This document shows positions 7,006 to 15,535 of a stretch of 40,367 bases of DNA, piece by piece (the stretch's first letter is position 1; each line of letters begins with the position of its first letter). Both the position numbers and the translations under genes were made by a program. The notes below the pieces were generated by a model, which saw only the letters and a list, made by a program, of their open reading frames with translations, did not search any database and was not told the DNA's origin. Source of the DNA: Clostridia bacterium (GTDB lineage Bacteria > Bacillota > Clostridia > Oscillospirales > CAG-272); the NCBI GenBank assembly GCA_017453205.1, contig JAFTKO010000019.1, positions 1 through 40,367 on the forward strand. Reading direction: 5' to 3'.

Positions 7006-7857
7006 TTATTGACCGATGATACTCAACAGGTGATTTTTAGCGGTAAGAATATCCGCTGCAGGATCGGAGCCGACCTCACGCTCGATGGTTAGGAAGCCGC
7101 GATAGCCGATGTCGTCCAGCGCATTCAGATACGCATTGAAATCTACACTTCCCTCTCCCAACGGAACCTCACGGAAGAATTCGATACCCTCTATATCCTC
7201 GGGCTTTGGCGTAACTCGGTAAATATACTCGGGGTTGGTACGGTACAGCATCACACCGTCCTTGGCGTGGGTATGAACAATGTAATCCTTGAGGTTATAA
7301 ACGGCTTGCACGGGGTCATCTCCTGTCACCATGACAAGGTTTGCGGGATCGAGATTGACCGCCACGCCGGTGGAATGCAAACCGTCCAAAAACTTTTTGA
7401 GCACCGCCGAGGTCTCGGGACCGGTCTCAATGGCAAAATGTGCGCCGAGACTGTCGGCATAACGGCTCAACTCAAAGCAAGCCTGTTGCATGATCCCGTA
7501 ACGCTCGACCGTGGGATCCTCGGGAACGACACCGATATGCGTGGTCACCACGTCTGTCTCCAAATCCTTTGCCAAATCAAGAATACGTTTGGACTTTTCG
7601 ATCAGCTCGGGGTTCAGCTCGGGGTTGAAAAAGCCTCTGCCGAGATCTCCGCAGAGCGCCGAGAATTTGAGACCGTATGATTTGACCATATCCAACAGCT
7701 CACGACGCTTGGCGGGAGTCAGATTTTCGGGAACGTTTTCCCCTTTGACCGCATACATTTGGATTCCTTGCGCGCCCAGCTCCGCGGCCTTTCGGATCGC
7801 TGTCTCCGTGTCCGTTCGGAAGGAGTCAATAATAACTCCAATGGGAAATTGGTACAT
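7006..7857 (-). CDS. Sugar phosphate isomerase/epimerase (TIM barrel)
   Basis: A 283-residue xylose isomerase-like barrel protein, first gene of the leftward operon. Landmarks are LGAQGIQMYAVKGE, VVTTHIGVVPEDP, FAIETGPETSAVLKKFL (metal-binding Glu), VNLDPANLVMV, HTHAKDGVML and LTIEREVGSDP. It differs strongly from the isomerase at 5042-5920, so this is not a recent duplication. AGGTGG precedes the ATG. A role in converting a keto-sugar or inositol intermediate fits the context; the exact substrate is unknown. Confidence 0.87.
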   Translation of the reverse strand: MYQFPIGVIIDSFRTDTETAIRKAAELGAQGIQMYAVKGENVPENLTPAKRRELLDMVKSYGLKFSALCGDLGRGFFNPELNPELIEKSKRILDLAKDLETDVVTTHIGVVPEDPTVERYGIMQQACFELSRYADSLGAHFAIETGPETSAVLKKFLDGLHSTGVAVNLDPANLVMVTGDDPVQAVYNLKDYIVHTHAKDGVMLYRTNPEYIYRVTPKPEDIEGIEFFREVPLGEGSVDFNAYLNALDDIGYRGFLTIEREVGSDPAADILTAKNHLLSIIGQ

Positions 7858-7897
7858 GATTTTATTCCACCTTTCTTATTTTATTTCAAAATTGCTG

Positions 7898-7926
7898 TTG
7901 CCTTTTGGCTAATTCTATTGTATAAT
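7898..7926 (+). promoter_or_regulatory. Promoter of the AraC regulator gene
   Basis: TTGCCT (7898-7903), 17-base spacer, TATAAT (7921-7926). Its -10 box overlaps the -10 box of the opposing operon promoter. Confidence 0.75.
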
Positions 7927-7945
7927 AAAAATAACGGCTTGTCAA
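7917..7945 (-). promoter_or_regulatory. Promoter of the sugar isomerase/dehydrogenase operon
   Basis: Minus strand TTGACA (7940-7945), 17-base spacer, TACAAT (7917-7922). It overlaps face to face with the AraC gene promoter, so the two probably compete for polymerase. Confidence 0.8.
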
Positions 7946-7948
7946 GCC
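7936..7948. promoter_or_regulatory. Palindrome over the operon -35 box
   Basis: GGCTTG-t-CAAGCC is a perfect 13-bp inverted repeat covering the -35 box of the leftward promoter and lying just downstream of the AraC -10 box. It could be an operator for the adjacent regulator, although AraC proteins more often bind direct repeats. Confidence 0.4.
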
Positions 7949-7994
7949 AATATTTTTGCCCGTCGGTAACACAATCTTGCTATTTGAGGTGGTT

Positions 7995-8828
7995 ATGAAC
8001 ATTTACGAAACACACGTCATAAAGAACCCGCAGCTCCCTTTTATTTTTCACTGTTATTTTCAACGTTTCCCGCATCGCGGGTTTGGACAGGCAAACTGGC
8101 ATGAGAACATTGAAATTATCCTTGTTATTAACGGAAAAGGGACTATCATGAGCGATACCGACCGTATCGCCGTTGAACGTGGCGATATCGTCATCATCAA
8201 TACCAACCGCCTGCACAACTTTGCCGCACGAGATGAGGCACTTGCCTACCGTTGTCTGATCGTGGACCGTTCCTTTTGCCTCTCCAACCATTTTGACACC
8301 AATGCCATTGAGTTTGACAAGCACTTTCGTGATGCGGAGATCGAACGATTGCTCAACCGTCTCACCGAGGAATATACCCTCCCCTCCGACACACCTTACC
8401 GTACACAAACCATCCGTGCAACGGTTTTGGAGATCATGGCGATTCTCTGCCGTGCTCACAGCCGCCCCGCCCCGTCCGACCAAAATGACAAAGGGATCCT
8501 CGCCGCCATCAAACAGGCAATCGGCTATATCCGCTCCGAAAGCCACCGCGACATCGCCCTTGATGACATTGCCGTGTTTGTGGGATTGAGTAAATACCAC
8601 TTTGCACGTGAATTTCACCGTGTTACGGGTTACACCTTTGTTTCCTACCTCAATCTCACCCGCTGTGAAAAAGCCAAACAGCTCCTTGCCGAAAACAGCA
8701 TGTCGATCGGCGACATCGGTCATGTCTGCGGCTTTGTCAATCGCTCCTATTTCACCCGTACCTTTCGCGCCTATGTGGGTATGCTTCCAAGCGTCTACCG
8801 CGAGTCTCACCAAAGTCCCCAAAATTGA
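7995..8828 (+). CDS. AraC family transcriptional regulator
   Basis: A 277-residue regulator. The ATG at 7995 follows GAGGTGG and gives the usual family length; an earlier in-frame start lacks a ribosome site. The N-terminal half is a cupin-like effector domain (HENIEIILVINGKGTIM, then VERGDIVIINTNRLHNF). The C-terminal 100 residues hold two helix-turn-helix motifs: IALDDIAVFVGLSKYHFAREF and SIGDIGHVCGFVNRSYFTRTF, ending in the GMLPSVYRE stretch. It is divergent from the isomerase/dehydrogenase operon and shares overlapping promoters with it, so it most likely controls that operon in response to a sugar. Confidence 0.93.
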   Translation: MNIYETHVIKNPQLPFIFHCYFQRFPHRGFGQANWHENIEIILVINGKGTIMSDTDRIAVERGDIVIINTNRLHNFAARDEALAYRCLIVDRSFCLSNHFDTNAIEFDKHFRDAEIERLLNRLTEEYTLPSDTPYRTQTIRATVLEIMAILCRAHSRPAPSDQNDKGILAAIKQAIGYIRSESHRDIALDDIAVFVGLSKYHFAREFHRVTGYTFVSYLNLTRCEKAKQLLAENSMSIGDIGHVCGFVNRSYFTRTFRAYVGMLPSVYRESHQSPQN

Positions 8829-8852
8829 GCCATGGATAAATTTGAAAAGCCG

Positions 8853-8881
8853 TTGACAATTCCCCCACAATAAGATATAAT
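8853..8881 (+). promoter_or_regulatory. Promoter of the phosphohexomutase gene
   Basis: TTGACA (8853-8858), 17-base spacer, TATAAT (8876-8881), 37 bp ahead of the ATG. Confidence 0.85.
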
Positions 8882-8917
8882 TGTGAATATCGATATCTCC
8901 GAAAGGATGTGCAAACC

Positions 8918-10363
8918 ATGAAGCAAATCACCAAAAATGCCCCCGCCATTCGTTTTGGCACAGGCGGCTGGCGCGGAATTATCGGCGATGATTTTATCAA
9001 ATCCAATATTCAACGTGTCGCCTACGCCGTCTGCCTGCTTGCAAAGGAGGAAAATAGAACCGAAAAACCGATCGTCATCGGATACGACCGCCGCTTTCTG
9101 TCGGCAACGGCGGTCAAATGGATCGCCGAGGTCATGAACGGCATGGGGCTTCGCGTCATTTTAATGGAGCGCAGTACCCCCACCCCGCTGATCATGTTTT
9201 TGGTACAGCACCATGAGCTGCACTACGGCATTGAGGTCACGGCAAGCCACAATCCCTCCGAATACAACGGCATCAAACTGATCGTGGATGAGGGACGGGA
9301 CGCCCCCGTGGAGACCACCGCACGGCTGGAAGCGCTGATCGATGTACATTTTGATGACGAGCTCCCTCTCCTCCCCGAAAGTGAAGCCGTTGCGCAAGGC
9401 TTGATCAATCGCGTTCACGCACCGTTCAACGATTTCATCGACCATATCCTTTCCAAGCTCAATCAAAACGCTGTAAAGGAGCGCGGATTGCGCATCCTGT
9501 TCGATCCCATGCACGGCTCGGGTATTTTCCCGCTGATGGTCATTCTGCAAACGCTGCGTTGCACGGTCGACCTCATTAACGACAACAAGGACGCTTACTT
9601 TGGCGGCGGAACCCCCGCGCCCACAGCAAGCCGACTGATGGACCTGCGCAACCGTGTGGTGGACGGCGGCTATGACCTCGGCATTGCCTTTGACGGCGAC
9701 GGTGACCGACTCGGCGTGGTGGACGAAAACGGCAATTACATTGATGCCAACGAGATCCTGTGTCTGCTTTACGATTACCTGCACCGTGTCAAGGGCTGGA
9801 AAGGTCCCGTGGTGCGCAACCTTGCCACCACACATCTCTTGGATCGCATTGCCGAGTCCTTTGGAGAAAAATGCTACGAGGTACCCATCGGCTTTAAGTA
9901 TATCTCCTCTGCCATCGACCGCTACGACGCGGTACTGGGCGGCGAGTCCTCGGGCGGGTTGACCGTGCGCGGACACATTCACGGAAAAGACTCGATCTAC
10001 GCAGCATCGCTGTTTATCGAGATGGTGTGTACCACCAAGAAAACGCCTGCACAGCTGATGAACGATTTGGAGGAGCGCTTCGGACATTTTGAAATGGTAG
10101 AATCCAACCTCACTTTCCCACAGGAGCAAAAAGCCGAAATTCACCGCCTGCTGATGGTGGAAAAGCGTCTGCCCGCCTTTGACGGGGCAACGGTGGAACG
10201 CGTGGGCTATGAGGATGGCTGTAAGGTCTACTTTAGTGACGGTTCGTTTGTCATCTGCCGTTTTTCGGGCACCGAACCGCTGTTGCGCATCTTTGCCGAA
10301 GCCTGTGAGCGCGAAATTGCCGAAAGTTATATCCGTGCGTTTCGGGAAATGGTGATCGGCTGA
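8918..10363 (+). CDS. Phosphoglucomutase/phosphomannomutase family protein
   Basis: A 481-residue alpha-D-phosphohexomutase. ATG 8918 is preferred over a GTG at 8909 because GAAAGGA ends about 10 bases before it. Domain order is typical: RFGTGGWRGIIGDDF at the N-terminus, the phosphoserine loop TASHNPSEYNGIK (active Ser about residue 110), the Mg-binding loop FDGDGDRLG, the sugar-binding GGESSGG loop and the C-terminal phosphate loop RFSGTEPLLRI. The enzyme interconverts hexose 1- and 6-phosphates; glucose, mannose or glucosamine specificity cannot be read from sequence. It is monocistronic, with its own promoter and terminator. Confidence 0.93.
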   Translation: MKQITKNAPAIRFGTGGWRGIIGDDFIKSNIQRVAYAVCLLAKEENRTEKPIVIGYDRRFLSATAVKWIAEVMNGMGLRVILMERSTPTPLIMFLVQHHELHYGIEVTASHNPSEYNGIKLIVDEGRDAPVETTARLEALIDVHFDDELPLLPESEAVAQGLINRVHAPFNDFIDHILSKLNQNAVKERGLRILFDPMHGSGIFPLMVILQTLRCTVDLINDNKDAYFGGGTPAPTASRLMDLRNRVVDGGYDLGIAFDGDGDRLGVVDENGNYIDANEILCLLYDYLHRVKGWKGPVVRNLATTHLLDRIAESFGEKCYEVPIGFKYISSAIDRYDAVLGGESSGGLTVRGHIHGKDSIYAASLFIEMVCTTKKTPAQLMNDLEERFGHFEMVESNLTFPQEQKAEIHRLLMVEKRLPAFDGATVERVGYEDGCKVYFSDGSFVICRFSGTEPLLRIFAEACEREIAESYIRAFREMVIG

Positions 10364-10384
10364 GAACCGAAAAAAAATAAAAAC

Positions 10385-10425
10385 AGGGTTCGCCCGATGC
10401 GTTTTGAATGCATTGGGCGAACCCT
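10385..10425. terminator. Strong bidirectional terminator
   Basis: AGGGTTCGCCC at 10385-10395 pairs with GGGCGAACCCT at 10415-10425, extended by a partly paired GATGC/TGCAT inner stem. T-rich tracts flank it in both directions. It serves the converging phosphohexomutase and glycerophosphodiesterase genes. Confidence 0.9.
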
Positions 10426-10429
10426 ACTT

Positions 10430-11221
10430 TTATCTGTAATTCAATTTTTTGAGGATCCGATCTGCCTCATAGATATTGTTCGAGGTAAACATTTTACACC
10501 CGTAATCGATCGCCTTTCGGTAATTCTCCTCGGTATCGGCAATACAGACACAGGGAATGATGCCATACTGTAAGCAATAGTCAAAATTCGCTTTAAAGTC
10601 AAGTGGACTCTTCCCTTTCTCGTCGGCATACATACAGCACCAGTCAAACAGCTCCTCCCACGGCGTCTCGGTCGCATCCTTCGACTTGGGCGCCCCGCAG
10701 ATTCCCTGTCCGTGAATCGGGAAGCGGTGACCGTGACCGTAATAAATATGTTCCAGTACCCGTGCGCTGAAGGAGTTTATCATCGAACGCTTCTCCATAC
10801 CGTATTGCTCGATCAACGCAATCAGCCTGTCCGCGGTCGCAAAGGCAAATGCATCCCCAACCTCGGCGGGATAGTCCTTGAGCTCCCAATTTACAAGCAA
10901 GTCGGTATCTTTGATCCATTCCAAAAACTCGACCACAGTGGGAATCTTGACCCCCTCAAAAAGGGGATCAAACAACCGTCCCGCGTCAAGCTCGCGCACC
11001 TCGGCAAGCGACATTTCGTCTACGTTGCGATCGACACCGCAGGTGCGTAAAGCATTGCGGTCGTGCATGATGATCAGCTCCCCGTCGCGGGTCATGTGGA
11101 TATCGGTTTCGATCATATCTACCCCTAACGCCAGCGCCGCCTCAAATGCAGGCATTGTGTTTTCGGGATACTTGAGCTTATCGCCTCGATGCGCCGCCAG
11201 AATGATTCTTTTTCCGTCCAT
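10430..11221 (-). CDS. Glycerophosphodiester phosphodiesterase
   Basis: A 263-residue GDPD-family TIM barrel that hydrolyses glycerophosphodiesters to glycerol 3-phosphate and an alcohol. I start at the ATG at 11221 (MDGKRIILAAHRG), preceded by GGGAG; longer open sequence upstream crosses the promoter and encodes an implausible Arg-rich leader. Motifs: AAHRGDKLKYPENTMPAF with the catalytic HRG..PENT signature, METDIHMTRDGELIIMHD with the Glu-x-Asp metal ligands and second catalytic His, then LVNWELKDY. No signal peptide is seen, so it is cytosolic, probably recycling phospholipid head groups. Confidence 0.93.
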   Translation of the reverse strand: MDGKRIILAAHRGDKLKYPENTMPAFEAALALGVDMIETDIHMTRDGELIIMHDRNALRTCGVDRNVDEMSLAEVRELDAGRLFDPLFEGVKIPTVVEFLEWIKDTDLLVNWELKDYPAEVGDAFAFATADRLIALIEQYGMEKRSMINSFSARVLEHIYYGHGHRFPIHGQGICGAPKSKDATETPWEELFDWCCMYADEKGKSPLDFKANFDYCLQYGIIPCVCIADTEENYRKAIDYGCKMFTSNNIYEADRILKKLNYR

Positions 11222-11258
11222 CCGTCCAATCTCCCTTTCTCGGATATCTCTTGCAATC

Positions 11259-11287
11259 ATTGTAACACAAAAAAGGATATTTTTCAA
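11259..11287 (-). promoter_or_regulatory. Promoter of the glycerophosphodiesterase gene
   Basis: Minus strand TTGAAA (11282-11287), 17-base spacer, TACAAT (11259-11264), 38 bp ahead of the ATG. Confidence 0.75.
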
Positions 11288-11330
11288 GATACGGCGCCAT
11301 AATTGGCAAATGCGCAAAAGTGCAAACCGC

Positions 11331-12248
11331 TCAAAAGTCTTTCGTCTCCTCGGAAGTCTCTTTCTCGGTCTCGTGATAATTGAAGCGCCCCACCGTTCCG
11401 TTGACCGTGGAGATATAGGCAAAGGTGTCATCATATTTACGAATGATACGTTCAAATTCCACCACCTGTCGGCGGTTGACCACGCAGATCAGCATAGCAC
11501 GCTCAGTGTTGCTGTACATACCGCGTGCGTTTAGCACCGTACAACCGTGGTGCAAGGTCTCCATCAGCTCGCGGGAAAGCGCCTCGGGATGCGTGGTCAC
11601 CACCTCGAATTTCGCGGCGGTACGCGCACCCTTGATCAAACCGTCGCTGACCCAACTGCAAATCAGATTGTAAATGATGCAAAGGATGACCGCTTGATAA
11701 TCCATGCCGTAAACAAAAAACGAGATCCCGGCGATGAGAGCATTGAGAATAAAGATCAGCCAAACCGTGTCGTACTCCGGCTTTTTGTGGTTGATAAACG
11801 CGGCAATGATGTCCACACCGCCCGTCGAACCGCCCATGCGAAGCGCCACGCTGTAAAAGACACCGTAAAAGAAACCACCCGCCACCGCCGCAAGAATCGC
11901 TCCGCCGCCGTCCTCGGCATAAAAGGCGATCGCCGAAAAATCCAGATTGCCAAACAATATGCTTGACACCGAAAACGAAAGTACAAACGTCAGCGTCCGC
12001 AAAGCATAGCGCCGATTGAGAACAAACCACGCCACGATCAGCATAGGCAGATTGATGATGATTGCCATGTATCCGATATTGAACCCAAACAAATACTGTA
12101 CCATGGTGGCAAGACCGTTCAGTCCCGACGGTGCAAATGCGTTCGGAAATACAAAAATCTCATAGATTAACGCAGACGACGCCGCCAATAATGCCGTAAC
12201 AATATATTGCACCAACGGCTTTTGTATGGTTTTTTGAAAAAAATTCAT
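11331..12248 (-). CDS. YitT family membrane protein
   Basis: A 305-residue protein with about five to six N-terminal membrane helices (residues about 14-215) followed by a C-terminal DUF2179 domain. Recognisable features are FVFPNAFAPSGLNGLATMVQYLFGFNIGY in outline near the start, RMGGSTGGVDIIAAFINHK in the middle, and FEVVTTHPEALSRELMETLHHGCTVLNARGMY at the start of the DUF2179 part. Family function is unknown. The ATG overlaps the stop of the upstream acetyltransferase gene by 4 bp. The last residues are acidic and Glu/Thr-rich. Confidence 0.92.
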   Translation of the reverse strand: MNFFQKTIQKPLVQYIVTALLAASSALIYEIFVFPNAFAPSGLNGLATMVQYLFGFNIGYMAIIINLPMLIVAWFVLNRRYALRTLTFVLSFSVSSILFGNLDFSAIAFYAEDGGGAILAAVAGGFFYGVFYSVALRMGGSTGGVDIIAAFINHKKPEYDTVWLIFILNALIAGISFFVYGMDYQAVILCIIYNLICSWVSDGLIKGARTAAKFEVVTTHPEALSRELMETLHHGCTVLNARGMYSNTERAMLICVVNRRQVVEFERIIRKYDDTFAYISTVNGTVGRFNYHETEKETSEETKDF

Positions 12249-12775
12249 GCCAAATCTCCCCTTATATATTCTTTCTTATATACATACCGATACAAGGTTG
12301 CGATCACGGCATCGGGATCGGGCAACAGCTTTGGAGTGCTCATCAGCACCAACCGCACGGGGGCGCTGTCCTTGCGATAGGGCGGTTGCATATAGGGAAC
12401 ACGGTTACAAACAAAGCCGTTTCGCTCATAAAAGGCAATGCGTCTTGCCGCCAATTCGATCTCGGGCGTCTCAGCTTCGAGCACCACCGTACCAAAGCGC
12501 TCCGCGACTAAGCGAATCGCCCTGCCGCCATAGCCGCAATTGCGATACTCGGCACAGATCACGAAATGCTCTGCAAAGGCAAACCCATCAAACACCCACA
12601 CCGAAATAAAGCCGACATGTGTTCCGTTTTCCACGATGTGAAACAACGTATAGCACGGCTCCTCCAAAAGTGCGAGCGCGTCGCCATAATCACGAATTTC
12701 GTCGCGGATAAAGCTCGCCTCCATTTGTTGATAGATATCGTCAAACTCATCACTTTTTATTTTGATCAATTCCAT
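12245..12775 (-). CDS. GNAT family N-acetyltransferase
   Basis: A 176-residue acetyltransferase-fold protein starting at MELIKIKSDEF (ATG 12775, with AGGGATGG upstream); a longer start would run into non-coding sequence. The acetyl-CoA loop is EYRNCGYGGRAIRLVAERF, a recognisable R/Q-x-x-G-x-G/A variant (NCGYGGRA), followed by VVLEAETPE and the AARRIAFYERNGF helix typical of GNAT enzymes. The substrate is unknown. It is coupled by ATGA overlap to the YitT gene. Confidence 0.9.
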   Translation of the reverse strand: MELIKIKSDEFDDIYQQMEASFIRDEIRDYGDALALLEEPCYTLFHIVENGTHVGFISVWVFDGFAFAEHFVICAEYRNCGYGGRAIRLVAERFGTVVLEAETPEIELAARRIAFYERNGFVCNRVPYMQPPYRKDSAPVRLVLMSTPKLLPDPDAVIATLYRYVYKKEYIRGDLA

Positions 12776-12936
12776 TTTTCTACCATCCCTCAAACGCTTG
12801 ATATCTGAAATGATTGTTGAGATGCGGTTATGCTCTCTTTTTTTGTCATTATTTCCTTTTTTCCATTGCAATATGAAAATTTATCGCTTTCTTCCGGCTC
12901 CGAAATATCGATTGCTCGCCTCAAACCGTTCTCATA

Positions 12937-14115
12937 TCATCCATTCACCTTTCTCACGTTCATCGCCCGATTGACGGTCTCGGACATTACAAGCATCAAA
13001 AGCACGAACACGGCAAGATAGCACGGGAATAAAGCAATGTTGATATGCTCGGCGATCAAGCCAAACACGGGCGGCATCAACGTACTGCCCGTATAGGCGC
13101 TTGCCATTTGGATGCCCACTATGGCATGGGAATTTTCCTTGCCGAAATTGCTTGGCGTAGAGTGAATGATGGACGGATACACCGGCGCGCCGCCGATCCC
13201 CGCAACGATCAATCCGATCAACGCCGTGACCGATACTCCTACGGGAAGCAGAATCAGAACCACACCGACAAGCATCACGATCACCCCACAACGGATCATG
13301 ACGCGGTCACCCAAACGATCGGCAATAAAACCGCAAAGGAAGCGCCCGACCGTGATTCCCAAATAAAACAGCGAGGCAAAGGTGGCGGCAGTTTGACTGT
13401 CGATGCCACGCGATTGCACAAGATAGGTACTTGCCCAAAGACCGGCGGTGCTCTCAAAGGCGCAGTAGGCGAAAAAACAAAGCAGAATTGCTTTCACGCC
13501 GCGGATACGAACCGCACCACGCAAACCCAGAGGCGCCTCGGCAACCTCGGTCTGTGCATCGCGCACCTGTTTTTTCTTCCAAAGGGGAAGTGTCACAAAT
13601 AAAAGGAATGTCAAAAGCATTTGGATCACAGACACAATGCCGTAGCCTGTCCGCCAACCGTGTCCGGCCCCGATCGCCCAACCCATGATGTAAGGGCTGA
13701 CCGACGCACCGACACCCCAAAAGCAGTGCAACCAGCTCATGTGCTTGGAGGTAAGGTGCAGCGCCACATAATTGTTCAACGCAGCATCAACGGCACCTGC
13801 GCCAAGCCCATAGGGGATTGCCAGAATACAAAGCACAACAAAGGAGCCGGAAAGCGCAAAGCCCAACAATGCCCCCGCGGTCATCAGCACACTGATCGCC
13901 GTCACAAGCCCCGCGCCCAATTTACGCGTCAGCCTGTCGGAAAGCAGGCTCGACACAATGGTCCCCGCAGAAATGATCATGGAAACCATCCCCGCGTAGG
14001 AAACGGGAACGGCAAATTCGCTAACCATCAAGGGCCATGCCGACCCTAACAGCGAGTCGGGCAGTCCGAGACTGATAAACGACAAATAAATCAAAGCCAA
14101 TAAAATCGAAAACAT
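12937..14115 (-). CDS. MFS transporter
   Basis: A 392-residue major facilitator superfamily protein with about 12 hydrophobic helices. The N-terminal half carries the family loop between helices 2 and 3 (SDRLTRKLGAGLV, a DRxxRKxG-like motif A), and the C-terminal half repeats it as ADRLGDRVMIRCG. GLGAGAVDAALNNYVA and LHCFWGVGASVSPYIMG fit the FucP/sugar-type or YfmO-like MFS groups. The substrate is not predictable. AAAGGA precedes the ATG. A truncated SGNH-type gene start ends 20 bp upstream. Confidence 0.92.
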   Translation of the reverse strand: MFSILLALIYLSFISLGLPDSLLGSAWPLMVSEFAVPVSYAGMVSMIISAGTIVSSLLSDRLTRKLGAGLVTAISVLMTAGALLGFALSGSFVVLCILAIPYGLGAGAVDAALNNYVALHLTSKHMSWLHCFWGVGASVSPYIMGWAIGAGHGWRTGYGIVSVIQMLLTFLLFVTLPLWKKKQVRDAQTEVAEAPLGLRGAVRIRGVKAILLCFFAYCAFESTAGLWASTYLVQSRGIDSQTAATFASLFYLGITVGRFLCGFIADRLGDRVMIRCGVIVMLVGVVLILLPVGVSVTALIGLIVAGIGGAPVYPSIIHSTPSNFGKENSHAIVGIQMASAYTGSTLMPPVFGLIAEHINIALFPCYLAVFVLLMLVMSETVNRAMNVRKVNG

Positions 14116-14135
14116 ATGTCCGTCCTTTCTTACCG

Positions 14136-14306
14136 TTATTCTATCACCGACCGTATTTGATCCGCATATGCGTTTTCAAGACCAAGCGATGAAATCTTTT
14201 GCGGCAATTCCCCAAAATCCTTTCCATTCACCAGCGTCAACGCTTCCAACAGCTTTGGCAGGTTGTTGTAATAGGTGTAGCTGTTGCCGATAAACAGAAT
14301 TTTCAT
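14136..14306 (-). pseudogene. Truncated SGNH/DUF4886-like gene start
   Basis: A 56-codon frame, MKILFIGNSYTYYNNLPKLL and onward to SVIE, with a strong AGGAGG site 11 bases upstream. The start is the block I motif of SGNH hydrolases in the DUF4886 group (KILFIGNSYTYYN...P..L...), including the GNS nucleophile region. Full-length members have roughly 200-300 residues, so this is only the first 30 residues joined to an unrelated 26-residue tail (GELPQKISSLGLENAYADQI). It is most likely the residue of an internal deletion. Whether the short peptide is made is unknown. Confidence 0.6.
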
Positions 14307-14424
14307 ATTCCTTTTTCCTCCTGTAGCCTATGATCGATCTTCGGCACATACGCTTCGTTGATCTGCAACTATGCGGGGTGCGTGCGGAAACAAACTCCTC
14401 CCCCGTTGTTTGTGTTCAATCGCT

Positions 14425-14994
14425 TTAAAGCAAAAACTCCCCCGTATTTTCTTTCAAAAAACAAACGATCATTTGTATCTTATCGGTCTTGTGTGCGATA
14501 TAAAACCGTTGTTTCCAATTTTCATCCACTAAACGACTTTGCGTAATGTTAGTGCGCACCAAGGTCTTGCCTTGTATTACACACTCCAAGTTACGGTCAT
14601 TGACACTCACCTGTACATAGCACTCACCCAATTCATAAACAAATTCGTTTTCCATATGTTTTTGACGGAATTGACAAGTATACCCGTGATCAACCAAAAA
14701 TTGAAATTGCCGTACAACATATTCATAGTAGTATACCATCGGATCATTCGCTTGTTTATCTTTTTTTCTTTTTACCAAATAACAGATAATTCCAACAATC
14801 GGAAAAACAATCATTCCCCCAACAAGCATCAGCAATTCAAAAGGGATATCCTCAAGGCTCTCCCGCGGCAACAGGAACCCAATCCCCAAGCCCGCAATGA
14901 TAATCAACCAAACAATCCCCACTTCTACCAAGCCATCAAGCAGTGCGTTTTTCCAATTGCAACCGGTCTCTTTTCTATCTTTTTTGGACTTCAC
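14425..14994 (-). CDS. Two-helix membrane protein with immunity-like domain
   Basis: A 189-residue protein I do not recognise with certainty. It has a basic N-terminus, two transmembrane helices (about residues 25-43 and 54-72), a Lys-rich cytosolic stretch and a soluble C-terminal domain of about 105 residues. The phrase FQFLVDHGYTCQFRQKHMEN followed by EFVYELGECYVQVSVNDRNLECVIQ has the shape of small immunity-type domains found beside polymorphic toxins. No toxin gene is present. It ends the leftward array of small A+T-rich genes and is coupled to the next gene by ATGA overlap. Confidence 0.7.
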   Translation of the reverse strand: MKSKKDRKETGCNWKNALLDGLVEVGIVWLIIIAGLGIGFLLPRESLEDIPFELLMLVGGMIVFPIVGIICYLVKRKKDKQANDPMVYYYEYVVRQFQFLVDHGYTCQFRQKHMENEFVYELGECYVQVSVNDRNLECVIQGKTLVRTNITQSRLVDENWKQRFYIAHKTDKIQMIVCFLKENTGEFLL

Positions 14995-15482
14995 GGCAGT
15001 CTCCTCCCGTTCCCCTTGGAAATATTCGTGTAATCCATACGTATTTCATATCCGTAATGATGTAAAATATCTCTCACCTTTTTCTCCTGTTTCTCCGTTG
15101 CCATTGCAATGATGATCTCTTTGGAAGCGGCGCTAACGATATAAGCCTCCACGCAACAGGTTCCCCCTTGAAAATCAAAGACCTCTGTTTGTTTTTTTAC
15201 AATGGAAATGACCTCATGCTTTTGTATGACAGTCTTTTTCAATAAACTCTTGTAAATCATCTTGTGCTCATCAATTTCCCAATAAGTAAAACCGTATCTG
15301 AGCACGACATAAGCAGACATGATGGTACAGACAAACAACATGATAGAAAACACAATTCCGGTTGTCATATGAATCTTTGGCAAATATATAGCCGTAGCCA
15401 CGCCCAACACAAAAAATATGATTAGGAAAATTGCGGTAACAATCGACGCAGCAATGTTGTCATATCCTCTGTATTTTTTCAT
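14991..15482 (-). CDS. Two-helix membrane protein with PH-like domain
   Basis: A 163-residue protein starting at MKKYRGYDNIA (ATG 15482, AAGGAG 6 bases upstream). A second ATG at 15539 overlaps the upstream stop by ATGA and would add 19 residues; the ribosome site favours the shorter form. Two transmembrane helices (about residues 10-34 and 43-62) are followed by a soluble part beginning YWEIDEHKMIYKSLLKKTVI, which looks like a bacterial pleckstrin-homology domain of the YcxB or bPH type. Function is unknown. Its stop overlaps the start of the 14425-14994 gene. Confidence 0.65.
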   Translation of the reverse strand: MKKYRGYDNIAASIVTAIFLIIFFVLGVATAIYLPKIHMTTGIVFSIMLFVCTIMSAYVVLRYGFTYWEIDEHKMIYKSLLKKTVIQKHEVISIVKKQTEVFDFQGGTCCVEAYIVSAASKEIIIAMATEKQEKKVRDILHHYGYEIRMDYTNISKGNGRRLP

Positions 15483-15535
15483 AATATCTCCTTTCCAAAC
15501 AAGCGTTTGCCGATACACCAATATCTCATCGCTTG

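Noticed and set aside
9161-10144. A 327-codon open frame on the minus strand
   Set aside because: Antisense to the phosphohexomutase gene, with no recognisable domain; similar antisense frames occur opposite rlmD, the Gfo/Idh gene, the AraC gene and prmC.
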